NCBI GenBank assembly: GCA_000436535.1
Contig: FR886320.1
Location: 5,990 to 27,265 of the forward strand
Direction: 5' to 3'
DNA length: 21,276 nucleotides
Origin: Eubacterium sp. CAG:252
GTDB lineage: Bacteria; Bacillota; Clostridia; Lachnospirales; Lachnospiraceae
The notes under the pieces are model-generated. The model saw only the letters and a program-made list of their open reading frames with translations. It was not told where the DNA came from and ran no database searches. The translations under genes and the position numbers were made by a program. Below, piece by piece: positions 8,993-16,916 of this stretch (its first letter is position 1; each line of letters starts with the position of its first letter).

Positions 8993-10411
8993 ATGAAAGT
9001 TGGAAGTACGTTATCAGAGGACGCATATAAGTTTGACGGAAAGCTGTCACTAAAGCAGGCAATTCCGCTTGGACTTCAACACGTTATGGCGATGTTTGTC
9101 GGTAATCTTACACCGCTTCTTATCATAACGGGTGCCTGTGGAATAGGTGCAGGCAGTGAATATGCAACAGTTCAGGTTGCACTTTTACAGAATGCAATGA
9201 TTATTGCAGGTATTGTTACGCTTATACAGTTGTTTGCGATTGGACCTATCGGTGGAAAAGTTCCTATTATAATGGGAACAAGTTCAGGCTTCATCGGAGT
9301 GTTCAGCAGTGTTGCAAAGATTATGGGTGGCGGTATCATAGGTTACGGCGCTATTATGGGAGCCTCCATATTAGGCGGTCTGTTTGAAACAGTGTTAGGA
9401 GCATTTCTTAAGCCGCTTAGAAGATTTTTTCCATCGGTTGTAACTGGTACGGTAGTCCTTTCTATAGGACTTTCGCTTATATCGGTTGGTATAAGCTCAT
9501 TTGGCGGTGGAAGCAGTGCAAAGGACTTTGGTTCTATGGAAAATCTGTTTCTTGCATTTGTAGTGCTTGTAGTTATACTTTTCTTTAAGCACTGGACTAA
9601 GGGTTATCTTAGTTCATCATCTATCCTTATAGGTATAATCGTTGGTTATGTTGCAGCATTTATTATGGGACTTATTCTTCCTCATACAGCGGTTACAGCA
9701 GATGGTGTAGAGTATACTAAGTCATGGGTGCTTAACTGGAGCAAGATATCAGATGCTGCGTGGATAGAAATTCCACAGTTTATGCCAGTAAAGCCTGTGT
9801 TTGATATGCGTGCTATAGCACCAGTGCTTGTTATGTTTATAGTTACTGCGGTTGAAACTGTAGGTGATATATCAGGCGTTATAGAAGGTGGTATGGGAAG
9901 AGAAGCTACAGCAAAAGAGCTTTCAGGTGGTGTTATGTGTGATGGTATAGGTTCAACACTTGCAGCACTTTTCGGTGTTCTTCCTAATACTTCATTCAGT
10001 CAGAATGTAGGACTTGTGACTATGACAAAGGTTGTAAACAGAATAGCACTTGCATGTGGTGCAGTATTTCTTATACTGTGCGGATTATTCCCTAAGCTTG
10101 GAGCGCTTATATCTATTATGCCACAGTCAGTACTTGGTGGTGCAGCAGTTATGATGTTCTCATCAATCATCGTAAGTGGTATACAGCTTATAACAAAAGA
10201 GCCTCTTAATGCAAGAAGCCTTACTATAGTATCTGTAGCACTTGGCGTAGGTTATGGAATAGGCGCTAACACAGCAATACTTGCACATGCACCTGAGTTT
10301 ATAAGCCTTATATTCGGTGGTTCAGGAATAGTTCCGGCAGCGCTTATGGCTATTCTTCTTAATATTATTCTTCCTAAGGAGAAGAGAGAGGATGCTGCAA
10401 CAGGTAATTAA
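8993..10411 (+). CDS. NCS2 nucleobase:cation symporter (xanthine/urate type)
   Basis: This is a 472-residue inner-membrane permease of the NCS2/NAT family, importing a purine base such as xanthine or urate with a cation. I place the start at the ATG at 8993 because GAGGTGA (8981-8987) is correctly spaced for it; a GTG at 8984 lies within that site. Family marks include QHVMAMFVGNLTPLLII near the N-terminus, the substrate-site helix VETVGDISGVIEGGMGR with its Glu, and the NAT signature NTSFSQNVGLVTMTKVVNR. The SFSQN form points to the xanthine/urate branch rather than uracil. I looked for a purine riboswitch in the leader of the operon and found none. No simple hairpin terminator follows, but the folded element at 10507-10627 could serve as one. 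Confidence 0.9.
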   Translation: MKVGSTLSEDAYKFDGKLSLKQAIPLGLQHVMAMFVGNLTPLLIITGACGIGAGSEYATVQVALLQNAMIIAGIVTLIQLFAIGPIGGKVPIIMGTSSGFIGVFSSVAKIMGGGIIGYGAIMGASILGGLFETVLGAFLKPLRRFFPSVVTGTVVLSIGLSLISVGISSFGGGSSAKDFGSMENLFLAFVVLVVILFFKHWTKGYLSSSSILIGIIVGYVAAFIMGLILPHTAVTADGVEYTKSWVLNWSKISDAAWIEIPQFMPVKPVFDMRAIAPVLVMFIVTAVETVGDISGVIEGGMGREATAKELSGGVMCDGIGSTLAALFGVLPNTSFSQNVGLVTMTKVVNRIALACGAVFLILCGLFPKLGALISIMPQSVLGGAAVMMFSSIIVSGIQLITKEPLNARSLTIVSVALGVGYGIGANTAILAHAPEFISLIFGGSGIVPAALMAILLNIILPKEKREDAATGN

Positions 10412-10492
10412 GAATTATATATGTTGCTGTCTTAAGTCTTCAATGAACTTAAAAAGTAAATATAAACTTATAAATGAATTGTCGAAAATGCT

Positions 10493-10498
10493 TATAAT
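10493..10498 (+). promoter_or_regulatory. Possible -10 box (TATAAT) ahead of the folded element
   Basis: A consensus TATAAT ends eight bases before the outer helix of the folded element. The best upstream partner, TTATAA at 10468-10473, is weak and 19 bases away, so this is only a candidate. Confidence 0.35.
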
Positions 10499-10506
10499 AT
10501 AGAATT

Positions 10507-10627
10507 AAAAGTCATATTATATATTTTGTAGATAGGTTGTATTATACAACTTGCTATATATTTAGTATAGAATATATAGCAAGTAACGAAAACAGTTATC
10601 TTACATGATATGTAATATGACTTTTTT
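10507..10627 (+). ncRNA. Candidate structured RNA (cloverleaf-like fold)
   Basis: A 19-bp outer helix (10507-10525 with 10607-10625, two G-U pairs) encloses three hairpins. The first is 10536-10550 (6 bp, 3-base loop). The second is 10550-10583 (12-13 bp, 10-base loop), and the third is 10584-10598 (4 bp). The right arm runs into TTTTTT (10622-10627), which resembles an intrinsic terminator tail. A TATAAT at 10493-10498 would place a start near the first base of the helix, although I see only a poor -35 box. The right arm can instead form a perfect 6-bp hairpin (10601-10615), so two folds compete. I do not recognise it as 6S, SRP or a known riboswitch. A small transposon-derived element with 19-bp terminal repeats is the main alternative. 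Confidence 0.4.
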
Positions 10628-10811
10628 GGATATACACTTATCCTGTTTCTCACATCATATAATATTATATAAAATTACAAAAATATATTGTATAAAAGCT
10701 ACAAAAATGTGTTGAATAATTTTAAAATTTGAAGAACTTTGTATATTTTGCTAGAAAATATGAGAATTTTTTTTACTGGAAAAATCATATCATGCTGTAC
10801 TTTTATATGTT

Positions 10812-11603
10812 GTGCCACTTCTGTTTGCTGCACATTACAGACATAGAAAGGCACTCTGGTTTACATATATTATTAATTCAGTTTCAGTGCTGTTAAGTAT
10901 GGTGCTTGGATTTTTTTATGGAATATGCGACCTTAATCTTTTATTTGAGGGAAGTCATAAAAGGGATTGGTATCTTACAGTAGTTGCAAGCGGGACAGGT
11001 TATTCATTTAATTCGGATCCTGTGTTTGTGCTGCTTGTGTTTGGTGTACTTCCAAGATGTATGATACTGCTTGTCATAACATTTATGCTACAGGATATAG
11101 TTCTAAGAAGTAGTGAAGATGAGCTGAGGATAGCACAGCTTACATATCTTAAGGAAACAGATTCAGGAACAAAGGTATTTAATAAGAATAAGTACGAGGA
11201 GATGGTTAAAACTTACTATCATTATATAGATAATATAAGGGTTATTTTCTGGGATCTTAATAATTTAAAGATGATTAATGATACTTATGGACATGACTAT
11301 GGCGACAAGGCGATAGAGAGATTATCTTCCGTACTGTATTCTTTTGTAGATGAAAGAAGGCGAGTATACAGAATAGGCGGAGATGAGTTTATAATGATAA
11401 TTGATAATCCATCTGATGAAGAGGGCAAAAATATATCTGCCTCGGTTGCAGAGATGATAGAGAAAGCAAATGAAGGAAGTAGTCTTAAGATAACAAGTGC
11501 AGTGGGTATAGCTAAAGGTTATGGAAGAGATGTTCTTGAGGTCGTTAAGAGAGCTGATGAGGAGATGTATAAGAATAAGGTGAAGTCGAAGGCGGGAAGA
11601 TAA
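10812..11603 (+). CDS. Membrane GGDEF diguanylate cyclase, probably 5'-truncated or frameshifted
   Basis: The C-terminal domain is a GGDEF cyclase that would make cyclic di-GMP: YLKETDSGTKVFNKNKYEE, the metal/substrate loop DLNNLKMINDTYGHDYGD, and an intact RIGGDEF catalytic motif. The four residues at the usual inhibitory I-site position are DERR rather than RxxD, so product inhibition is unlikely. The N-terminal ~100 residues hold two or three membrane helices, and the protein seems to begin inside a helix. The only in-frame start is a GTG at 10812 without a Shine-Dalgarno site. The frame is open back to 10764, and an ATG at 10759 is out of frame by one base across a run of eight T (10767-10774). 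Either the start of the gene is lost, or the T-run shifts the frame. A terminator follows. Confidence 0.75.
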   Translation: MPLLFAAHYRHRKALWFTYIINSVSVLLSMVLGFFYGICDLNLLFEGSHKRDWYLTVVASGTGYSFNSDPVFVLLVFGVLPRCMILLVITFMLQDIVLRSSEDELRIAQLTYLKETDSGTKVFNKNKYEEMVKTYYHYIDNIRVIFWDLNNLKMINDTYGHDYGDKAIERLSSVLYSFVDERRRVYRIGGDEFIMIIDNPSDEEGKNISASVAEMIEKANEGSSLKITSAVGIAKGYGRDVLEVVKRADEEMYKNKVKSKAGR

Positions 11604-11945
11604 GTAAAGTATTGCTAAGCAGGTATAAGTGTATATGTAAAAAGAGACTTAATAAGAAGATAAATATGATGTCAGACTGAGTTATCAGATGATTGTAAAT
11701 CAACATAGTAATCAGTAGACGTAAGTTAAAAAGAGTTTGTATTAATGAGAAACTGTTATATACAAGCTCTTTTTCTGTTATTTGCGATTAATCAGAGATA
11801 CTTTCGGCGTTATTGGTTATCAGATAGAGTTATAATTCTATAAATAAGAGCTGTCAGAGGTATAAGCTGTGATTGAAATTAGCAGTCAATTAATGTCAGG
11901 TCGAGCGGAAAGAGAACATATATTTATAGAAGGAGTGCAGATGTT
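11604..11945. other. 342-bp intergenic region
   Basis: It contains the terminator at 11728-11775, and a TATAAT at 11831-11836 without a well-spaced -35 box, perhaps the former promoter of the apiosidase remnant. Otherwise I see nothing in it. Confidence 0.7.
11728..11775. terminator. Rho-independent terminator after the GGDEF gene
   Basis: A 15-bp stem (11728-11742 with 11760-11774, one G-T pair) with a 17-base loop. The left arm begins AAAAAGAG and the right arm ends CTCTTTTT, so it could act in both directions. Confidence 0.75.
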
Positions 11946-12134
11946 ATGGAGAATTTACATATAAGCGGTAATAAAAAATATCTTATGAAAGGGGATAAGC
12001 CATTTTTCTGGCTGGGAGATACGGCGTGGATGCTGTTTACTAATATATCTTATGAGGAAGCTTATACATATCTAAAAAACAGGGCAGACAAAGGCTTTAA
12101 TGTCATTCAGTCAGTGATTATAAATAAGGCTTAA
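11946..12134 (+). pseudogene. N-terminal remnant of a DUF4038 (apiosidase-like) glycosidase
   Basis: The 62-residue frame matches the start of the DUF4038/apiosidase-like TIM-barrel family: a short strand, then KPFFWLGDTAWMLF, an EEA helix, YLKNRADKGFNVIQ, and then a stop. Intact members are several hundred residues long and carry their catalytic acids further on, so this piece cannot be active. No other frame after 12134 continues the family, so the rest was deleted rather than shifted. It keeps a good ribosome binding site, AAGGAG (11930-11935), ten bases before the ATG. Apiose is a side-chain sugar of pectic rhamnogalacturonan II, so the remnant hints at a pectin-degrading ancestry. The next glycosidase starts 26 bp later. 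Confidence 0.75.
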
Positions 12135-12160
12135 AATAAACTCGTGTGAGGAACAGGAAG

Positions 12161-14455
12161 ATGAATAAAAGTATAAATAAAAAGATAAATATAAGCATAA
12201 ATGAAAATATTAATAATAGTGCGAATGATGATGACGTAATTAACAGAACTAATGTAGTAAAAAAATATAATCCACATTTAAGTAAAGCAGATGCAAAGTC
12301 ACCACTGACGGTTGGTAATGGAAGGTTATGTTTCACGGCGGATGTTACAGGAATGCAGACACTTTATGAGGAGTATAGTGAGGAAACACCGCTGTGTACT
12401 ATGGCAGAGTGGGCATGGCATACTTATCCGGGAAAAAGTTATACCATGGATGATGTGCGTATGACCGAGTATGATTTTCTTGGGAGAAAGGTGTCATATC
12501 CGCGTGTTAAATATGAAGGAAATGAGGCTGCTTATGACGGGGTACGAATGAACCCTCATAAGTTTAATCTTGCAAGGATTGCTATGTCGGTTGATGGTGA
12601 ATATATGACTTCAGATATGTTATCAGATATAAACCAGATACTTGATATAACAACAGGCGTGCTAAAAAGTGATTTTACAGTAAATTATGCTTCGAGTGAG
12701 TATAATGTAAGTGTTGAAACAATATGTGATAATAAGTCTGATACGGTGGCTTTTAAGGTGGAGTCTGAACTCTTGAAAAAAGGGCTTTGCGTGGATATAC
12801 ATTTTCCATATGCTTCGTGCGATATAACTGGTTCTGACTGGTCGGATGATAAAATTCATTATGATGAAATTACTGATAACAGCAATGCAGAGATATTAAA
12901 TAAAGCCATAAGCAGTAAGAAAGTTAATAATATATATCAAATAAAAAGACAGATTGACGACACTCATTATTCGGTAAATGTAAAGACTAACGGACAGGTG
13001 CAAAAGTCAGACAAACACAGATATCGTCTAAATCAAGTAGATAATGACAATGTTTTTTATCTCTGTGTTGAGTTTGTAGATGAAGACGGCATATATGACA
13101 GTATATATAATAATGTCCAAAGTAATATCGGTGCAGATAATAACAAGGATAATGCAGAGGATGATGTTGCTGATAACAGTATATATAAAAAGCAGTTATC
13201 AAATGTATCTGGCAAGTCTGATATTTATAGCAGCATAACAAACAGTAAAGATATGCCAGATTATTATGAGAATTATGGAAAACTTAATGCTAAGGATATA
13301 TTTGCAGTAATAAAGGAAAATGTACATACATTCTGGCGTGATTACTGGAACAGCGGAAAATTTTTCTATGATGAAAATGATGAACTTATGAGAAGAGTTA
13401 TATTATCGCAGTATCTTCTTATAATTAATGACAGCGGTTATATACCACCAGCGGAAACAGGGCTTACATGTAATAGCTGGTATGGAAAGGCACATCTTGA
13501 GATGCATTACTGGCATATGGCATGGGCTGCGTTGTGGGGTCATCCAGAGCTTCTTGAAAGAAGCTTTGACTGGTACATAAGCATACTTCCTGAGGCAGAA
13601 AAAAATGCAGCAAGAAATGGTTATAAGGGTGCAAGGTGGACAAAAATGGTATCCTATACAGGAAAGGATTGTCCGTCAAAAATTGCGCCTCTTCTTATAT
13701 GGCAGCAGCCTCACATAATCAATATGTTAGATATGGTGCGGGATTGCTATGAAAATGACGCGTATATTAAAGAAAAAACGGACAAATATATGCGCAGGTA
13801 CTGGATTTTGGTAAAAGAAACGGCTGAATTCATGGAAGATTATCTTGTATATGATATTGATACAGATACATTTAACATAGAAGCGCCAGTTATACCGGTA
13901 CAGGAAAGACATCTTCCAGAGGACACAAGAAACCCTGTGTTTGAGCTTGCTTACTTTAGATTCGGTCTTAAAGTAGCAGCAGAGTGGGCTGATAAGCTTG
14001 GCTATGTAACATTATCAGAGAAATGGAACAATATAGCAGACAGAATAGCTCCACTTCCTGTTATAGACGGCTTATATATATCACATGAAAACTGCTCTGA
14101 CACATACATTAATAAAGCTATCGACCATCCGATTATGCTACAGGTATATGGGATGTTAGATGGTTATGGCGCTAAGAATATTGTTGATATGGATGTATAC
14201 AGGGCAACACTTGATAAGGTGATGGAAGTATGGGATTATTCGACACTCTGGGGCTGGGACTTTGCGGTTATAGCTATGGCAGCAGACAAGTTAGGTCTTA
14301 AGAGTGAGGCACTTTCACAGCTTCTTATAGAGTCACCTAAGAATGAATACGTGATAAGTGGAAACAACAGACAGAATTCACGAAAGGATCTTCCATTATA
14401 TCTTCCGGGTAACGGCAGTCTGCTTATTGCTGTAGCGAAGATGCTTTTTGAGTGA
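12161..14455 (+). CDS. Six-hairpin-type glycoside hydrolase, family not certain
   Basis: This 764-residue protein has no signal peptide and is presumably cytoplasmic. The ATG at 12161 has GAGGA (12148-12152) ahead; a GTG at 12146 is less likely. The first part (SPLTVGNGRLCFTADVTGMQTL...) looks like the beta-sandwich found before (alpha/alpha)6-barrel glycosidases. The second (VHTFWRDYWNSGKFF, CNSWYGKAHLEMHYWHMAWAAL, NAARNGYKGARWTKM, IWQQPHIINMLD) resembles the barrel of GH65/GH95-like enzymes in clan GH-L. I cannot assign a CAZy family or name the catalytic residues. Two oddities: an Asn/Lys/Ile-rich low-complexity start (12161-12260) and an Asn/Asp-rich insertion (13076-13275) just before the barrel. 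Its position next to an apiosidase remnant suggests breakdown of plant oligosaccharides, probably pectic; this is inference. Confidence 0.7.
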   Translation: MNKSINKKINISINENINNSANDDDVINRTNVVKKYNPHLSKADAKSPLTVGNGRLCFTADVTGMQTLYEEYSEETPLCTMAEWAWHTYPGKSYTMDDVRMTEYDFLGRKVSYPRVKYEGNEAAYDGVRMNPHKFNLARIAMSVDGEYMTSDMLSDINQILDITTGVLKSDFTVNYASSEYNVSVETICDNKSDTVAFKVESELLKKGLCVDIHFPYASCDITGSDWSDDKIHYDEITDNSNAEILNKAISSKKVNNIYQIKRQIDDTHYSVNVKTNGQVQKSDKHRYRLNQVDNDNVFYLCVEFVDEDGIYDSIYNNVQSNIGADNNKDNAEDDVADNSIYKKQLSNVSGKSDIYSSITNSKDMPDYYENYGKLNAKDIFAVIKENVHTFWRDYWNSGKFFYDENDELMRRVILSQYLLIINDSGYIPPAETGLTCNSWYGKAHLEMHYWHMAWAALWGHPELLERSFDWYISILPEAEKNAARNGYKGARWTKMVSYTGKDCPSKIAPLLIWQQPHIINMLDMVRDCYENDAYIKEKTDKYMRRYWILVKETAEFMEDYLVYDIDTDTFNIEAPVIPVQERHLPEDTRNPVFELAYFRFGLKVAAEWADKLGYVTLSEKWNNIADRIAPLPVIDGLYISHENCSDTYINKAIDHPIMLQVYGMLDGYGAKNIVDMDVYRATLDKVMEVWDYSTLWGWDFAVIAMAADKLGLKSEALSQLLIESPKNEYVISGNNRQNSRKDLPLYLPGNGSLLIAVAKMLFE

Positions 14456-14614
14456 AAATCTTGCAGCATTTTATGAAAATTATGCAAAACAGAATAATTG
14501 TGTTACACTACAAATGGATACCTAAAATGTGTATTTAATGGAATTCCAGATGTGCAGTTAGTATGCCTTGAAAAATACTTAAAGTAAATATACAAAACAG
14601 AAATGAGGATTAAT

Positions 14615-16552
14615 ATGGATGCCAGTCAGGTATTAAAACAGTACTTTGGATACGACAGTTTCAGAAAAGGACAGTCAGATATAATAGAAGCTATATTGCA
14701 GGGGCAGGATGCGCTTGCGATTATGCCAACGGGAGCAGGAAAGTCAGTGTGTTATCAGGTTCCGGCTATGCTTCTGTCTGGTATAACCATAGTTATATCT
14801 CCACTTATATCGCTTATGCAGGACCAGGTTAAGTCGCTTAATGAAGCAGGTATAAATGCGGCTTATATTAATTCAACACTGTCAGAGCAGCAGATGTATA
14901 AGGCACTTGATTATGCGGCGCAGGGAAAGTACAAGATAATATATGTGGCACCCGAAAGACTTGAAACTATGAGCTTTATGACATTTGCACAAAAAGCAGA
15001 TATATCGATGGTGACTATTGATGAAGCACATTGCATATCACAGTGGGGGCAGGATTTCAGACCAAGCTACTTAAAGATAGTTGACTTCATAGACAGTCTG
15101 CCAGAAAGACCGGTTGTCAGTGCTTTTACAGCTACAGCGACAAGTGAAGTAAAGACAGATATAGAGTGCATATTAAAGTTAAAAAGTCCAAAGCTTGTGG
15201 TTACAGGATTTGACAGAAAGAACTTATATTATAGTGTAGAGCATCTGTCAGGAAAGAAAAAGGATGCATATATAGCAGCTTATATAAAGGAGCATATGGA
15301 TGAGAGTGGAATTATCTACTGTGCTACCAGAAAAAATGTGGACAAGTTATATGATGAGTTTAGTTCATTGGGGATAAGTGTTACAAAGTATCATGCAGGG
15401 CTTGATAATGAAACAAGAAAACAGAATCAGGACGACTTTATATATGACCGTGTGCAGGTTGTTATAGCGACCAATGCATTTGGAATGGGGATAGATAAGT
15501 CTAATGTAAGGTATGTCATTCACTACAATATGCCGCAGAGTATGGAAAACTATTATCAGGAGGCAGGACGAGCAGGAAGAGATGGCGGTGAGTCGCAGTG
15601 TATACTGTTATTTTCAGCGCAGGATGTCATTATAGATAAGTTTCTTCTTGACAGCAAGGAGTTTGAGGGAGTGGAAGATGAAGACAGAAGTGTAATACGG
15701 GAGCGTGACTTACACAGGCTTCATACTATGGAAATGTATTGTAAGACAACAGAATGTCTTCGTAATTACATTCTTTCTTACTTTGGAGAAAAGACAGGTG
15801 AGCCTTGTGGTAACTGTGGCAACTGCAACAATGAATATGAACAGATAGATATGACAGCGGATGCAAAGTGGGTTATCAACTGTCTTGCAGAAACCCACGG
15901 AAGATTTGGTTTAAGTATCGTGCTTGGAACACTGCTTGGCGCAAAGCGTGCAAGACTTAAGGAAGTCGGCGCATTAAACTACAAGTCCTATGGAAAGCTG
16001 TCAAACAGGAAAGAAGCAGAGCTCAGGCTTCTTATTGACCAGATGATAAATGCTGGTTATGTTATACAGACGGATGGTGAGTACAGTGTACTAAGAATGG
16101 GTGATATAAGTCCTTTAAGGGATGAAAATACCCATGTATACATAAAGAAGGCTAAGAAAACATATGCCAGTGAGCTGCTTAAAGGGGGAGGGCAGACAGG
16201 CGGAGAGGCTGTATCGGGGAATGCAAGTGCTGGTACAGCCGGAAGCAAGCCAGCTTCAAGGACAAGAAAGAAGAGTACAGATTCGCTTACTGCTGCAGGT
16301 TATGAATTATTTGAGAGATTAAGGGCGTTAAGACTTGTTATAGCAAGGGAGGAAGGTGTTCCACCTTATATAATATTTAATGATAAAACTCTTATAGATA
16401 TGTGTGAAAAGCTGCCAGTTGATGCGGACACTATGCTGTCTGTATCAGGTGTAGGACAGAATAAGCTTATGAAGTATGGAAGCAGGTTTACGGAGGAGAT
16501 AAGTACATTTGTCAGTGCGCATAATGGTGTGACTACGACACTTGATGTATAG
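14615..16552 (+). CDS. recQ: ATP-dependent DNA helicase RecQ
   Basis: This is a 645-residue 3'-5' SF2 helicase that acts in recombination and fork repair. I prefer the ATG at 14615, since GAGGAT (14605-14610) is properly spaced for it; the ATG at 14603 overlaps that site. In order: motif 0 Gln20, Walker A MPTGAGKS (37-44), DEAH (136-139), the aromatic-rich loop SQWGQDFRPSY, TATAT motif III, and ATNAFGMGIDKSNVRYVIHYNMP plus QEAGRAGRDG (motifs V/VI). Then come the four-Cys zinc site (YCKTTEC ... CGNCGNC), the RQC winged helix, a Gly/Ser-rich linker, and a C-terminal HRDC domain (YELFERLRALR ... LSVSGVGQNKL). The domain set and length are those of a full bacterial RecQ. The Gln in WGQDF replaces the His of E. 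coli RecQ. It appears to stand alone. Confidence 0.96.
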   Translation: MDASQVLKQYFGYDSFRKGQSDIIEAILQGQDALAIMPTGAGKSVCYQVPAMLLSGITIVISPLISLMQDQVKSLNEAGINAAYINSTLSEQQMYKALDYAAQGKYKIIYVAPERLETMSFMTFAQKADISMVTIDEAHCISQWGQDFRPSYLKIVDFIDSLPERPVVSAFTATATSEVKTDIECILKLKSPKLVVTGFDRKNLYYSVEHLSGKKKDAYIAAYIKEHMDESGIIYCATRKNVDKLYDEFSSLGISVTKYHAGLDNETRKQNQDDFIYDRVQVVIATNAFGMGIDKSNVRYVIHYNMPQSMENYYQEAGRAGRDGGESQCILLFSAQDVIIDKFLLDSKEFEGVEDEDRSVIRERDLHRLHTMEMYCKTTECLRNYILSYFGEKTGEPCGNCGNCNNEYEQIDMTADAKWVINCLAETHGRFGLSIVLGTLLGAKRARLKEVGALNYKSYGKLSNRKEAELRLLIDQMINAGYVIQTDGEYSVLRMGDISPLRDENTHVYIKKAKKTYASELLKGGGQTGGEAVSGNASAGTAGSKPASRTRKKSTDSLTAAGYELFERLRALRLVIAREEGVPPYIIFNDKTLIDMCEKLPVDADTMLSVSGVGQNKLMKYGSRFTEEISTFVSAHNGVTTTLDV

Positions 16553-16617
16553 ATTATTGGATTATTGCTTTTTTGCAGGAAAAATATTGTAAGTAATATT
16601 AAAATTTTCGATTTATT

Positions 16618-16643
16618 AAAACCTTTTTAAAATTTAGTCCGTC
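16618..16643 (+). promoter_or_regulatory. Candidate ECF-sigma promoter (autoregulation)
   Basis: AAAACC followed by a T-run (16618-16628) and CGTC (16640-16643) resemble the AAC / CGTC boxes of Firmicute ECF sigma promoters (SigM/SigW/SigV type). AAC and CGTC are 17 bases apart, against the usual 16-17. The site lies ahead of a small ORF and an ECF-like sigma gene, as expected for self-activation. No SigA-type promoter of similar quality is visible in the gap. Confidence 0.45.
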
Positions 16644-16694
16644 ATATAAGTGTAAGACATATTCAATAAAAAGCAGGTGATGATAAATTAGAAA

Positions 16695-16865
16695 ATGCAT
16701 GAATTAGAGATATTTAAGGATTTAATCAGAAATGACATGAAAAAAGAGTATTTGTCTTTTGAAATAGCTTGCGAGATGTTTACCAATATAATAAACGAAG
16801 TTAATAAGCTAAAAAATCCGGCTAATAATAATGAAAATATCAGCAGGTTAAAAATAAAAAGGTAA
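16695..16865 (+). CDS. Small 56-residue hypothetical protein ahead of the sigma gene
   Basis: An ATG-started frame of 56 codons encodes a highly charged, helix-prone peptide (MHELEIFKDLIRNDMKKEYL..., then EIACEMFTNIINEVNKLK) with an Asn-rich tail ending in LKIKR. It has no membrane segment and a single Cys at position 26. AGGTGATG (16676-16683) lies about 11-14 bases upstream, a little far for strong initiation; a stop at 16689-16691 rules out an earlier start. It ends 51 bp before the sigma factor and lies inside the predicted transcript from the ECF-type promoter. I do not recognise its family. A role as a regulator of the sigma factor is possible, but so is a non-coding leader. Confidence 0.5.
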   Translation: MHELEIFKDLIRNDMKKEYLSFEIACEMFTNIINEVNKLKNPANNNENISRLKIKR

Positions 16866-16916
16866 AAGTCATAAGTGATTACATAGTTAGAATAACTGAT
16901 ATAAGGAGCAATTATA

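Larger units (their letters stand above)
10412..10811. other. 400-bp AT-rich intergenic region
   Basis: It separates the NCS2 permease from the GGDEF gene. It holds a TATAAT at 10493-10498, a folded element at 10507-10627, and an AT-rich stretch up to the GGDEF frame. A 16-base near repeat occurs at 10675-10690 and 10700-10715 (TACAAAAAT core). No gene is visible in any frame except an out-of-frame ATG at 10759, discussed with the GGDEF gene. Confidence 0.8.
16553..16916. other. Gap between recQ and the sigma-factor gene
   Basis: It holds a candidate ECF-type promoter (16618-16643) and a 56-codon small ORF (16695-16865), listed separately. I see no clear terminator hairpin after recQ; only a short T-run at 16569-16574. 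Confidence 0.7.

Noticed and set aside
10431..10452. Hairpin TTAAGT/ACTTAA after the NCS2 permease as a terminator
   Set aside because: The stem is only 6 bp, AT-rich, and is followed by A rather than T on the + strand.
14460..14490. TTGCA...TGCAA inverted repeat after the glycosidase as a terminator
   Set aside because: The stem is five bases and no T-run follows.
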